From contig CAZRAD010000041.1 in assembly GCA_964597945.1 (NCBI GenBank), forward strand, positions 1 to 17,885: a stretch of DNA of 17,885 nt. The letters run 5' to 3'. A model generated the notes under the pieces. That model searched no databases. It had not been told where the DNA came from and was given only the letters and a program-made list of their open reading frames with translations. The position numbers and the translations under genes are program-made. The first letter of the stretch is position 1. Every line of letters starts with the position of its first letter. Below, one piece after another: positions 1 to 7,567 of this stretch. Source of the DNA: JAPEKQ01 sp964597945 (GTDB lineage: Bacteria; Joyebacterota; Joyebacteria; Joyebacterales; Joyebacteraceae).

Positions 1-2
1 AG

Positions 3-1259
3 ATCTCCGCGGCGAGCCGTCTGGCGCTCGCGTCGATGCTCGTGGCACGCGCGACACCCGAGACCGCCGAGGCGTCGGTGGGTGAGTCGATCGAGCTTCT
101 GGAGTCCGTTCGCGACCGATACTCGTTCGACCGGAACCTCGCGATCGACGCCGGGCTCAGACTGGCATCCGTCCGAGAACTGACGGGGGACTTCAGCGGC
201 GCGATCGATGAGATGGGGGACCTGCTCGATCGATGGGGACCGGCGATGGATGCGGAGGGTGATGCGCCCGACGTCCGGATCCTGCGTCTCCCGCTGCGTC
301 GGGCGACGTCGTACGCGGTCCGCGGCATGTCAGACCAGGCGGTGCGTGTCTTCGGCGAGGCGAGTGAGACGTACGCGACGTGGTCCGAGACCTGGAGCGG
401 CACCCGGACCGGCGAGGCCGCGCTCCGCATGAACGCTGACACGTACTCCGCACAGGCTCGCTGGGCGGACGCGGTGGCCGTCTATCGGAAGCTGGACGAG
501 ACCTACGGCAACGACGACAACAGACCCAGCATCTGGCTCTCGCTGGCCGAGATCCATGGTTCGCGGCTTGGGGACAGAGCGACATCCCGCTCGTACTACG
601 AGCGCGTCTCCGAATCGTATGGAGAGACGACCGCCGGGGCGACGGCCGATGTGGCTCTTGCTCTTATGGACATCTCGGACGGTCGCCATGAGGCGGCGAG
701 AGAACGACTCAGCATGGTGGTCGAGCGATTCGGCGACGAGGAGGCCATCGCCGCGACGGCGAAGCAGCACCGCGCGGCGAGCTACGAGCTCGAGGGCCGC
801 TGGGATTCGGCCGTAGCCGAGTACTCGGCGCTCGCGGCGGAGTTCCCGACCACGATGTACGGACTGGCCGCGCCGCTGAGGATCGTCGACATGTACGGAG
901 AGATAGGCGAGACCGAGGCCGGTGTGACAGCTCTCGACGACGCTGCCCAGGTCTACGCTCGCGTCATCAGAGACTATGGCGGTACGCCGGCGGAGATGGC
1001 CGCCCGGAACTACATGATCGAGACACGGCTGCGGCAGGAGTCATGGGGCGACGCCGCAGCGCTGCTGTCGGAGACGGCCGCGCAGTTCCCGGACGCGCAG
1101 GCCGCCGCCGGCATGCTGCTGCAGGCTGCCGACATATACCGGGAGGAACTCGACAGGCCTGAGCTTGCCAGAGAGCTGCTCCAGGCGGTCGTTGAACGAT
1201 ACCCCGAACACGACGGGGTCGACCGTGCGCGTGAGATCCTGGATTCAATGACGGAGTAA
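3..1259 (+). CDS. TPR-repeat protein, 5' end cut by the window edge
   Basis: The reading frame is open to the first base of the window, and residues upstream of the Met codon at 36 (ISAASRLALAS) continue the helical pattern, so the gene very probably starts before the window. The visible ~418 residues are alpha-helical, Ala/Glu/Arg-rich tandem repeats of the tetratricopeptide kind. Recurrent features are W-x-x-A-V-x-x-Y and Y-P/F-P turns, for example WADAVAVYRKLDETYG, WDSAVAEYSALAAEFP and ARELLQAVVERYPEH. TPRs are protein-protein interaction scaffolds. The gene ends 6 nt before prsK on the same strand, so the two are probably co-transcribed. PEP-CTERM clusters often carry a TPR protein (PrsT) near prsK/prsR, usually downstream; I cannot tell whether this is its equivalent or an unrelated TPR protein. 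Its cellular location is unknown because the N-terminus is missing. Confidence 0.8.
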   Translation: MSAASRLALASMLVARATPETAEASVGESIELLESVRDRYSFDRNLAIDAGLRLASVRELTGDFSGAIDEMGDLLDRWGPAMDAEGDAPDVRILRLPLRRATSYAVRGMSDQAVRVFGEASETYATWSETWSGTRTGEAALRMNADTYSAQARWADAVAVYRKLDETYGNDDNRPSIWLSLAEIHGSRLGDRATSRSYYERVSESYGETTAGATADVALALMDISDGRHEAARERLSMVVERFGDEEAIAATAKQHRAASYELEGRWDSAVAEYSALAAEFPTTMYGLAAPLRIVDMYGEIGETEAGVTALDDAAQVYARVIRDYGGTPAEMAARNYMIETRLRQESWGDAAALLSETAAQFPDAQAAAGMLLQAADIYREELDRPELARELLQAVVERYPEHDGVDRAREILDSMTE

Positions 1260-1265
1260 GAGGAG

Positions 1266-3398
1266 ATGGACGGGTTCTCGTTCCTGACACTCATCGTGTG
1301 CGTTGCGTGTCTGGCCGCGGCCGTTCTTGCCCTCGCTCGGGGGCACAGGCGAGCCGACCGGCTGTGGTTCGCGGTGGCCGCCGCGCTCACCGCCACATGG
1401 CTCTTCACGGCCGGTTCCGTACGTGTGAGCCCGACGGCGTACGTGGCTTACGGCCGCGTGAACGTGGCCGCAGCACTCGCACCGCTCGTCCCGATCCCGT
1501 GGCTGTTCGCAACGCTTCTGCTGGCGCGGCAGCGCGGGACGGAGCTTCTGAAGCGTCACCGGGGACTGCTCGCCGCAGCAGTCGTTCTCTCCGCCCTCGC
1601 GAGTTGGGCCGGCGCCTATGACATCCTCGTCGAGGGCGTCGACCGGGAGGCCGGCGGATACGTCATCTCGCTGACATCGCAGGGCCGCTACGCTGCGCTC
1701 GTCATGATCGGCGTTTGCGTGATGAGCCTCTTCAATCTCGAGGTGACGGCGCGCTCCTCCACGCCTTCGACGCTCGCCGCACTGAAGCATGCGCTCATCG
1801 GGATCGCGGCGGCCATCGTGTACCACGTGTTCGTGCTCTCGATGGCGCTGCTGTACTCCGTTGTGCGGCTTCCTCATCTGACGGCAGGAGCCGTTCCGAT
1901 CCTGGCCGCGCTCGCTCTCGTGGGCTGGTCGATGGCGCGTCGCAGACTCGACGAGTCCCACGTGGCGGTGGGCAGACCGGTCTTCTATACATCGCTGACG
2001 GCATTCCTCGCCGGTGCATACCTGCTCGTGCTTGGCGCCGCCGGATGGGTTGCCAGAGAGCAAGGCTGGGGGCCGACGCTCGCTACCACCGTCTCGCTCA
2101 TCTTCGCCGCAGTGCTCATTCTCGTCGTCTTCATGTTCTCCACGCGAACACGGCGGGCGATCAGGCGGTTCATCGACACGAATTTCTACGTGAGTCGATA
2201 CGACTACCGGCGGGAGTGGAGCAGGACGTCGCTCGCCCTTGCCGGCGTGACGCGGGAGTCGGACATCCTGGAGCGCGTGCTCGGGCTGATGCGTGAGACA
2301 CTCGATGCGGATCCGGTGGTCGGTGCGACCCTGGAGCGCGGTGGAGTCCACCCGCGCGTGCGTGCGCGGCGCGGGCTCACGCCCGGTCTCGTGGATGCGG
2401 TCTCCGACCCGGACCTCGTCGAAGCACTCGAGGCGAAGTCCGGACCGCTCAGGATCGCACGCGGGACGATGGACCCGGTACTTCGTGACTGGGGGGAGCG
2501 ACATGACGCCGCGCTCGGGGCGGGCGGCTATGAGGTCGCGGTTCCGCTCGGCGCGAACGGCGGGCTCATCGGCGTTGTCTTCGTGAGTCACAGCGGCGGT
2601 CGTGGACCCGCCCGGTACACGCACGAGGACCTGCTCCTGCTCGAGATGGTCGGCCGCCAGGCGGGGAGCACGCTGATGGCCTCACGTCTGGCCGCCGACC
2701 TTTCGGCGACGCGCGAGATGGAGTCGCTCCACCGCGTCTCGTCGTTCGTGGTTCACGATCTTAAGAACTCCGTGGCGGGGCTCTCGCTGATGGTCCGCAA
2801 TGCCGAGAGGCTGATCGACGACCCGGCGTTCCAGCGGGACCTCATCGAGTCGGTCGCCGAGACCGCCGGTGGTATCCAGCGGGTCATTGATCGGGTCTCC
2901 GGGCACACAGGTGGCGCGAGTGCGGATGCGGCCGGCCTCATCCGCGCTGAGGAGGGGGTGTCGCTGAGATCGGTGGTGGCCGCGGCGGTCCGCCGTGCCG
3001 GCGTCGGTGCTCCGGGCTCAGGTGTTCGAGTCAACGTCGAGGTGGACGACGTCGACGAGTTGTGTGGAAGCGCTCGGACGGTCGGCACCGTTCTGGAGAA
3101 TCTTCTGCGCAACGCGGTCGATGCGATGGCAGGCACGGGGATGGTCGATATCCGCGCCAGCGGCGCGGCCGGCAGGCGCCTCGTCCTGCGGGTGAGCGAC
3201 ACGGGTCCGGGCGTGTCCCCCGACCTGGTCGAGTCGGGTGAGCTCTTCGCGCCGTTTCGTACCGAAACCGAGTCGGGACTTGGTGTCGGTCTCTACCAGT
3301 GCCGGGTCATGCTTGAGGAACTCGGAGGCGGTATCGCTCTCGTGCCGAGCGACACCGGCGCCAGCTTCGAGCTCTGGGTTCCTGCGGAGGGAATCTGA
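1266..3398 (+). CDS. prsK: PEP-CTERM system sensor histidine kinase PrsK
   Basis: A 710-residue membrane histidine kinase close to the usual PrsK length. Residues 1 to ~293 contain about eight or nine hydrophobic segments, followed by the N-F-Y-x-S-R-Y-D-Y-R-x-E-W stretch typical of PrsK, then a GAF-like region at ~325-475. The H-box FVVHDLKNSVAGLSL has the phospho-accepting His at 497, and its H-D-L-K-N form matches PrsK rather than generic HisKA kinases. The ATPase domain is complete: N-box ENLLRNAVDAM (N616), DTGPG (from D645) and GLGVGL (671-676). PrsK autophosphorylates and passes phosphate to PrsR; the stimulus is unknown. The start is the first Met after the in-frame stop of the TPR gene, with AGGAG directly abutting the ATG, which is unusually close. 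The stop overlaps the prsR start by one base (TGATG), implying translational coupling. Family recognition is from motifs and context, not a search. Confidence 0.9.
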   Translation: MDGFSFLTLIVCVACLAAAVLALARGHRRADRLWFAVAAALTATWLFTAGSVRVSPTAYVAYGRVNVAAALAPLVPIPWLFATLLLARQRGTELLKRHRGLLAAAVVLSALASWAGAYDILVEGVDREAGGYVISLTSQGRYAALVMIGVCVMSLFNLEVTARSSTPSTLAALKHALIGIAAAIVYHVFVLSMALLYSVVRLPHLTAGAVPILAALALVGWSMARRRLDESHVAVGRPVFYTSLTAFLAGAYLLVLGAAGWVAREQGWGPTLATTVSLIFAAVLILVVFMFSTRTRRAIRRFIDTNFYVSRYDYRREWSRTSLALAGVTRESDILERVLGLMRETLDADPVVGATLERGGVHPRVRARRGLTPGLVDAVSDPDLVEALEAKSGPLRIARGTMDPVLRDWGERHDAALGAGGYEVAVPLGANGGLIGVVFVSHSGGRGPARYTHEDLLLLEMVGRQAGSTLMASRLAADLSATREMESLHRVSSFVVHDLKNSVAGLSLMVRNAERLIDDPAFQRDLIESVAETAGGIQRVIDRVSGHTGGASADAAGLIRAEEGVSLRSVVAAAVRRAGVGAPGSGVRVNVEVDDVDELCGSARTVGTVLENLLRNAVDAMAGTGMVDIRASGAAGRRLVLRVSDTGPGVSPDLVESGELFAPFRTETESGLGVGLYQCRVMLEELGGGIALVPSDTGASFELWVPAEGI

Positions 3399-4729
3399 TG
3401 GAGCGACGATCGAATGAGGTCAAGCGCATCCTCGTCGTCGACGACGACGCCGCGATTCGCACGCAGCTCCGATGGGCACTGTCCGGCGAGTACGACGTGT
3501 CGCTCGCGGCGTCGCCGGCTGAGGCTCTGGAGCTCGCCGAGCGCGAGCGGCCCGGTCTCGTCACGCTCGATCTCTCGCTCCTCGGGCATCCCGGCGAGGG
3601 AGAGGAAGGGCTGGAGATACTCCCGGCGCTCAAGGCGATGGACCCGTTCCTCAAGGTCGTCATCGTGACGGCAAGCGACAACATGAACCGGGCATCGCGG
3701 GCGCTCGCGCTCGGGGCCTTCGACTACTACGTCAAACCGATCGATCTCGACGAGCTGCGGGTCCTCATCGCCAGAGCGTTTAAGGTACAGGAGATCGAGC
3801 GATACGGAGGACCGACGGGAGGCGGGGAGGCGATCGTTCTGGGGGGCATGGTGGGCGAGTGCGAGGCGATGCGGGCCGTGTTCGGACAGGCTCGTCGGGC
3901 CGCGGAGTCGACCGCCCCGGTGCTCATCGTGGGTGAACCGGGCGTTGGAAGGGAGACGCTCGCCGGCGTTATTCATCGAATCAGTCCGCGAACCGGCGGG
4001 CCGTTTGAGGTCGCCGTCGGCGGTACGCTGGCCGAGGCTCTCGCCCGAGCCGCGGGCGGCACGCTGCTGCTGCCCGACGTGTCGGTGGTCGACGGCGCCA
4101 GGGACGGACTCGGACGGTATCTGCGTGAAGGCGCGACCGGCGATGGTGACTCTGCAGCTCCGGATGTGCGCGTCATCATGTGCACCGATGCCGTTCCGGC
4201 CGCCGGAGGCGGAGGGTCCCGGCGGGACAGCAGTCTCGCCGAGCGCCTTTGCGACGCGGTCGACTGTCATGTCATTGCGCTTCCGCCGCTTCGCGACCGC
4301 GGGCGCGATGTTGTGCTTCTGGCGGGGGAGTTCGCGCGACGCATCGCGAGCGAGCGAGGAAGATCGGGCCGGGGGGGGCGCAGGGTGGCCGCACCGGCGT
4401 TCACTCGGGCGTCGGTACGTGCGCTCATGACCTACGACTGGCCCGGCAACATCCCCGAACTCATCAACCGGGTGCGTCACGCGCTGGCGACCGGCCGAGG
4501 AGGCAAGGTGACGCCGGACGATCTCGGCCTGTCGGCGGCCGCGCTGTCCGACCGAACGCTTGGCGAGGCCAGGAGCGAACTCGAACGCGACATGGTGACC
4601 GAGGCGCTGCGCCGGACCGCCGGCAATGTCAGTCGCGCCGCTCGCGCCATCGGCGTCAGCCGGCCCACGATGTACGATCTTCTGCGGAAGTTCGGCGTCG
4701 ACCCGGCCGAATTCAAGGATGCTACATAG
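3398..4729 (+). CDS. prsR: PEP-CTERM-box response regulator PrsR with degenerate AAA+ domain
   Basis: A 443-residue regulator with the NtrC-like order receiver, AAA+, Fis-type helix-turn-helix. The receiver (about 9-130) is complete: acidic D15-D17, phospho-acceptor D58 in LVTLDLS, T91 and K113 in YYVKPID, with the LDLxLxGHPxExEEGL spacing typical of PrsR. The AAA+ region (about 150-378) keeps recognisable blocks but lacks key residues. Walker A is GEPGVGRET, with Arg185 for Lys. The GAFTGA loop segment is absent: only 41 residues separate Walker A from the Walker B position, against about 60-65 in NtrC-type proteins. Walker B GGTLFLDE is GGTLLLPD, and WPGNVRE is WPGNIPE (P353). ATP-driven sigma54 activation is therefore unlikely. 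The C-terminal helix-turn-helix (about 390-435, GNVSRAARAIGVSRPTMYDL) is intact. The gene is coupled to prsK by a one-base overlap. A G8 tract at 4371-4378 lies in the linker before the DNA-binding domain. Confidence 0.88.
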   Translation: MERRSNEVKRILVVDDDAAIRTQLRWALSGEYDVSLAASPAEALELAERERPGLVTLDLSLLGHPGEGEEGLEILPALKAMDPFLKVVIVTASDNMNRASRALALGAFDYYVKPIDLDELRVLIARAFKVQEIERYGGPTGGGEAIVLGGMVGECEAMRAVFGQARRAAESTAPVLIVGEPGVGRETLAGVIHRISPRTGGPFEVAVGGTLAEALARAAGGTLLLPDVSVVDGARDGLGRYLREGATGDGDSAAPDVRVIMCTDAVPAAGGGGSRRDSSLAERLCDAVDCHVIALPPLRDRGRDVVLLAGEFARRIASERGRSGRGGRRVAAPAFTRASVRALMTYDWPGNIPELINRVRHALATGRGGKVTPDDLGLSAAALSDRTLGEARSELERDMVTEALRRTAGNVSRAARAIGVSRPTMYDLLRKFGVDPAEFKDAT

Positions 4730-4746
4730 GGCGGCCGTCGGGTCTG

Positions 4747-4775
4747 TTGACACCCGGGGGGACCGGCCATAGAAT
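4747..4775 (+). promoter_or_regulatory. sigma70-type promoter of the PEGA/Fn3 lipoprotein operon
   Basis: A perfect -35 box TTGACA (4747-4752) is followed by a 17-nt spacer and TAGAAT (4770-4775, five of six matches to TATAAT). The predicted transcription start is near 4782. It lies 18 nt after the prsR stop and 58 nt before the preferred start codon at 4833. This is the best promoter match in the window. Confidence 0.75.
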
Positions 4776-4806
4776 CACGGCGCAATGAAAGAATCACGAC
4801 GCAATG
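4771..4806 (+). repeat. 17-bp direct repeat over the -10/start region, period 19
   Basis: The 17-mers AGAATCACGGCGCAATG (4771-4787) and AGAATCACGACGCAATG (4790-4806) differ at one base and repeat every 19 nt. The first copy contains most of the -10 box and the predicted transcription start. It may be an operator for a regulator bound on one face of the helix, or simply a small duplication. Function is inferred from position only. Confidence 0.5.
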
Positions 4807-4820
4807 GGAAGCGTCTTCCG

Positions 4821-4826
4821 AAGGAG
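4821..4826 (+). promoter_or_regulatory. Ribosome binding site that sets the PEGA protein start
   Basis: AAGGAG lies 6 nt before ATG 4833. The upstream in-frame ATG at 4785 lies only about 3 nt after the predicted transcription start and has no such site, so 4833 is preferred. Confidence 0.7.
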
Positions 4827-4832
4827 CGAGAA

Positions 4833-5576
4833 ATGAGACCTGTACGAATGCTCATGCTGCTGGTCGCTCTCGCGATGGTCGTGGCCTCGAGCCTTCCGGC
4901 CTGGGGACAGACGGGGGGCGTGGTGATCACGTCTGTGCCGTCAGGGGCCATCGTGGAGCTCGAGGGCGAGCACGTTCTGCGAGGCGTCACGCCGTGGCGA
5001 CTCGACCGCGGCCTCTCGGGTCCGTTCCGGGTCCGTGCGTACAAGCTCGGCTACAACGACTGGGAAGGGCTGGTGATGCTGTCGAGCACGCGTCAGGACT
5101 CGATATCCGTACGGTTGTCCCGGAAGACGCCGCTCGGCGCGGGCTGGCGGTCGGCCGTCATCCCGGGGTGGGGTCAGTTCCACACGGAGCAGAATCTGAA
5201 AGGCACGGCGTTTCTCATCGCGGAAGCCGTGGCCGTGGGTGCCGCGTTCTGGGCCGACGCGGAGCGCAACGAGGCGGAGGACAAGTACGAGGATGCGCGT
5301 GACATCTATCTCGCCGCCACGCAGACCGATGAGATCGAGGCGAGCTATGTCGAGATGCTCGACGCGTATGAGAAGTTCGAGGACGAGCATCTTCTGAGGC
5401 GGAGACTGATATATGTCGCCGGGATCATCTATCTCGCCAACATCGCCGACGCGGTCTTCCTGTTCCCGGAGTCGGGAGACGGGTACTTCGCCGCGGCAAC
5501 GATGACCGAGAGTCCCGGCTTTTTCGCGAGTGTTGAACCGGACGCCGTCGTGTTCGGCGTCAACGTACCGTTCTGA
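4833..5576 (+). CDS. Exported PEGA-domain / DUF5683-like protein
   Basis: A 247-residue protein starting at the ATG after AAGGAG. This start gives a clean signal peptide: MRPVR, a hydrophobic core, and probable cleavage after AWG or GQ near residue 25. Residues ~28-97 form a PEGA-like beta domain (GVVITSVPSGAIVELEGE, then GVTPWRL and the YKLGY turn), a family of small surface-associated domains. From ~106 the S-A-V-I-P-G-W-G-Q-F block, a downstream hydrophobic helix (126-140), a charged coiled-coil-like segment (143-190) and a second hydrophobic segment (193-211) resemble DUF5683 proteins, which are probably membrane-bound. The last ~35 residues are not recognised. It is the first gene of a two-gene unit: the lipoprotein start follows 22 nt after its stop. 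An envelope role is inferred; the exact function is unknown. Confidence 0.8.
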   Translation: MRPVRMLMLLVALAMVVASSLPAWGQTGGVVITSVPSGAIVELEGEHVLRGVTPWRLDRGLSGPFRVRAYKLGYNDWEGLVMLSSTRQDSISVRLSRKTPLGAGWRSAVIPGWGQFHTEQNLKGTAFLIAEAVAVGAAFWADAERNEAEDKYEDARDIYLAATQTDEIEASYVEMLDAYEKFEDEHLLRRRLIYVAGIIYLANIADAVFLFPESGDGYFAAATMTESPGFFASVEPDAVVFGVNVPF

Positions 5577-5589
5577 GAGCGGTGATACC

Positions 5590-5594
5590 GGAGG
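5590..5594 (+). promoter_or_regulatory. Ribosome binding site of the Fn3 lipoprotein
   Basis: GGAGG precedes two adjacent ATGs, at 5599 (spacing 4) and 5602 (spacing 7). The second spacing equals that of the PEP-CTERM gene at 11790, so 5602 is at least as likely as 5599. Confidence 0.65.
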
Positions 5595-5598
5595 TGCC

Positions 5599-7212
5599 AT
5601 GATGAAGACCAGGATCACACTCCTCACGGTGCTCGTTGGCGTCACTGCGGCGTTTCTGTTTGGATGCCTTGGAGACATCTCCGAGCCCACACATACCAAT
5701 CCCGCGGACCCGGACAACCCGGGCACGAACTCCGTCGAACCCGCACGGCCGAGCGGTCTGGCTGCCGTCGTCTCCGACCGACTCATCGCGATGACCTGGG
5801 GTGTCAGCGACACAACGGGCATTGCCGAGTACATCGTCTACCGCTGGGAGTTTCAGAGCGGGGAGGACGAGGAGTACGAGGAGATCGCCACAGTCGACGA
5901 GATGGAGTACGACGACGCGCGCGTGAGAAACGGCGTCGAGTACTCGTACAAGGTCTCGGCGGTGAACCGACACGGTCTCGAGGGGGCGATGTCCTACCCG
6001 ATGTCGGCGACACCGCGGATCTTCAGCGTCGCCATCAATGGTGGACAGGCCCGGACATCCGACCGGGACGTCGTCGTTACGATGTCCGCGTCGGGCGCCA
6101 CGGAACTGATGATGCTGTCCAACACGTCCGACATGTCCGGCGCCCAATGGCAGCCGTTTCAGACGGCCGTGAGCTGGGAGCTCACGACCGGCGACGGTGA
6201 CAAGACCGTCTACGCGCGATTCCGGGACGTCGAGGACAACGAGTCGCTCGTCGTCAGCGACGCCATCGAACTCGACCAGACCGCCGTCATTCTGTCGGTC
6301 AGTGAGGACACCGGCGGCGCGACGATGTTTGTCGGGGACACCGTGCACTTCACACTCGATGCGGACGAGACCGACGGCTATGCGTCCGTCGACATCGGTA
6401 CGATCGCGCTCGGCATCGAACTCAACGACGATGGGACCGGCGGCGATGCCGCGGCCGGCGACGGACTCTACGAACGTGACTTCGCCATCGAGGCCGGTTC
6501 GGAGATTATCGGGGCGGTCGTCATAGGGCGCTTCACGGACGAACTCGGCAATGCCGCGGAGCCGTTGCAGGCGGTCGGGACGATAACCGTCCAGGAACCG
6601 CCGACGGCCGTGGTGCTGGCAACACCTGTGGCCCTGACGGAGCGAGCGGTCGCGCTGTCGTGGTCGCGGTGCAACGACTATGACTTCGACCGGTACCGGC
6701 TCTACCGCTCCGAGACGCCGGGCGTTGACACGGCTGCCGACCGTGAACTGATCGCGGACATCTCGAGCCAGAGCGAGACGACGTACGGCGACTACGGTCT
6801 CGAGGAGGCGACAACCTACTTCTACGCGGTCTACGTCGTGGATGAGATCGGTCTGACGGCGATGAGCAACGAGGAGGCGGGGACGACGCTCGCGAACGTT
6901 CCGCCGGACGCTGTTGAGCTCTTCGAGCCGTGGGCACCCGACACGACATCCATCATGCTCTCGTGGACGCAGTCCGACGAGGATGACTTCGCGGCATACG
7001 AACTCTTCGCATGGGAGGAGATCCCGCCGGATCCGCCGGCGGTGGGCGACAAGCGCCTCGTCGCCCGGATCACGGCGATCGATGAGACCTTCTACACGCA
7101 CGAGTCGCTCATTGAGTCGATCATCTACTGGTATGAGGTGGCGGTCGTCGATTCGTTCGGCGCCAGTGTCACGTCCAATGCGGTCTCGGGTTCGCCCAGG
7201 CCCACGCCGTAA
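5599..7212 (+). CDS. Fn3-domain lipoprotein
   Basis: A 537-residue exported protein (536 if translation begins at the next ATG, 5602). The N-terminus M-K-T-R, a hydrophobic core and FLFGC (Cys23) form a lipoprotein signal. Phe at -2 of the lipobox is unusual, so lipidation is likely but not certain. An acidic, Asn/Pro-rich linker follows. Residues ~50-142 form an Fn3 domain (PSGLAAVVSDRLIAMTWG, YSYKVSAVNRHG). Residues ~143-333 form two Ig-like modules, one with the DKTVYARFRDVEDN strand and one with the GDGLYERDF turn seen in bacterial surface Ig-like repeats. Two more Fn3 domains lie at ~334-432 (ALSWSRCNDYDFDRYRLYRS) and ~433-535. No catalytic domain is visible. It is probably anchored by lipid and works in surface adhesion or assembly. 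It shares a transcript with the PEGA gene and is followed by a strong terminator. Confidence 0.82.
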   Translation: MMKTRITLLTVLVGVTAAFLFGCLGDISEPTHTNPADPDNPGTNSVEPARPSGLAAVVSDRLIAMTWGVSDTTGIAEYIVYRWEFQSGEDEEYEEIATVDEMEYDDARVRNGVEYSYKVSAVNRHGLEGAMSYPMSATPRIFSVAINGGQARTSDRDVVVTMSASGATELMMLSNTSDMSGAQWQPFQTAVSWELTTGDGDKTVYARFRDVEDNESLVVSDAIELDQTAVILSVSEDTGGATMFVGDTVHFTLDADETDGYASVDIGTIALGIELNDDGTGGDAAAGDGLYERDFAIEAGSEIIGAVVIGRFTDELGNAAEPLQAVGTITVQEPPTAVVLATPVALTERAVALSWSRCNDYDFDRYRLYRSETPGVDTAADRELIADISSQSETTYGDYGLEEATTYFYAVYVVDEIGLTAMSNEEAGTTLANVPPDAVELFEPWAPDTTSIMLSWTQSDEDDFAAYELFAWEEIPPDPPAVGDKRLVARITAIDETFYTHESLIESIIYWYEVAVVDSFGASVTSNAVSGSPRPTP

Positions 7213-7270
7213 GGCACAAGCACAGCGAGCGGGTACCGGTCATGCAGACCCGGACCCGCCAGAGCTGAAG

Positions 7271-7304
7271 GACCCGCCCGTCGATGTGACGGGCGGGTCT
7301 CTTT
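7271..7304 (+). terminator. Rho-independent terminator after the lipoprotein gene
   Basis: A perfect 12-bp stem GACCCGCCCGTC (7271-7282) / GACGGGCGGGTC (7288-7299) with the 5-nt loop GATGT, followed by TCTTT. It lies 58 nt after the stop at 7212 and closes the unit that begins at 4747. It is the only hairpin in the window with a recognisable T-run. Confidence 0.8.
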
Positions 7305-7420
7305 GTATCAGGGTGCGTTGGCGGAGGACACGCAGGGAATCGGACCGTCGCGACCCCGAGGCGGTAGCGGCGGCAGCGGCCTAAGAGCATATCTAACATG
7401 AACTTAGACTGGCAGAGCCG

Positions 7421-7437
7421 GGTGAGGAACGGTCACC
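7421..7437. promoter_or_regulatory. Dyad that could be an activator site
   Basis: GGTGA-N7-TCACC is a perfect 5-bp inverted repeat. It lies roughly 67 to 83 nt upstream of the start predicted from the sigma54-like site, a position compatible with enhancer-binding activators. Short dyads like this are common by chance. Confidence 0.25.
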
Positions 7438-7477
7438 TCATCGCGGACGGTGATACATGCGGCTGTTACTTACTATG

Positions 7478-7494
7478 TGGCACAGGTTGTGCAT
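7478..7494 (+). promoter_or_regulatory. Sigma54-like -24/-12 promoter
   Basis: TGGCAC (7478-7483), 5 nt, then GTGCAT, against the consensus TGGCAC-N5-TTGCAT. The invariant GG (7479-7480) and GC (7491-7492) have the required 12-nt offset, and only one consensus base is changed. The predicted start near 7504 would give a 216-nt leader before the GTG at 7720. By a rough uniform-base estimate, such a match is expected about 0.3 times by chance in the whole window on both strands, so the intergenic position matters to the case. Confidence 0.45.
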
Positions 7495-7567
7495 TCCATG
7501 AATGTGCGCATCAACTTCACTCTCCTCGTCCGTGCGCAAAGGAGCAGCATCAAGGGATCCGTGGGAG

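Noticed and set aside
1245..2624. Long minus-strand open frame opposite prsK
   Set aside because: Its translation is Arg/His/Glu-rich and low in hydrophobic residues, with no domain, and it is fully opposite a gene with clear kinase motifs. It is a GC-rich antisense shadow.
5560..7101. Long minus-strand open frame opposite the Fn3 lipoprotein gene
   Set aside because: It has an Arg/Asp/Val-biased composition without motifs, while the plus strand carries a signal peptide, lipobox and Fn3 patterns. The minus-strand frames opposite the PEGA gene, the multi-Fn3 gene and the M42 gene were rejected for the same reason.
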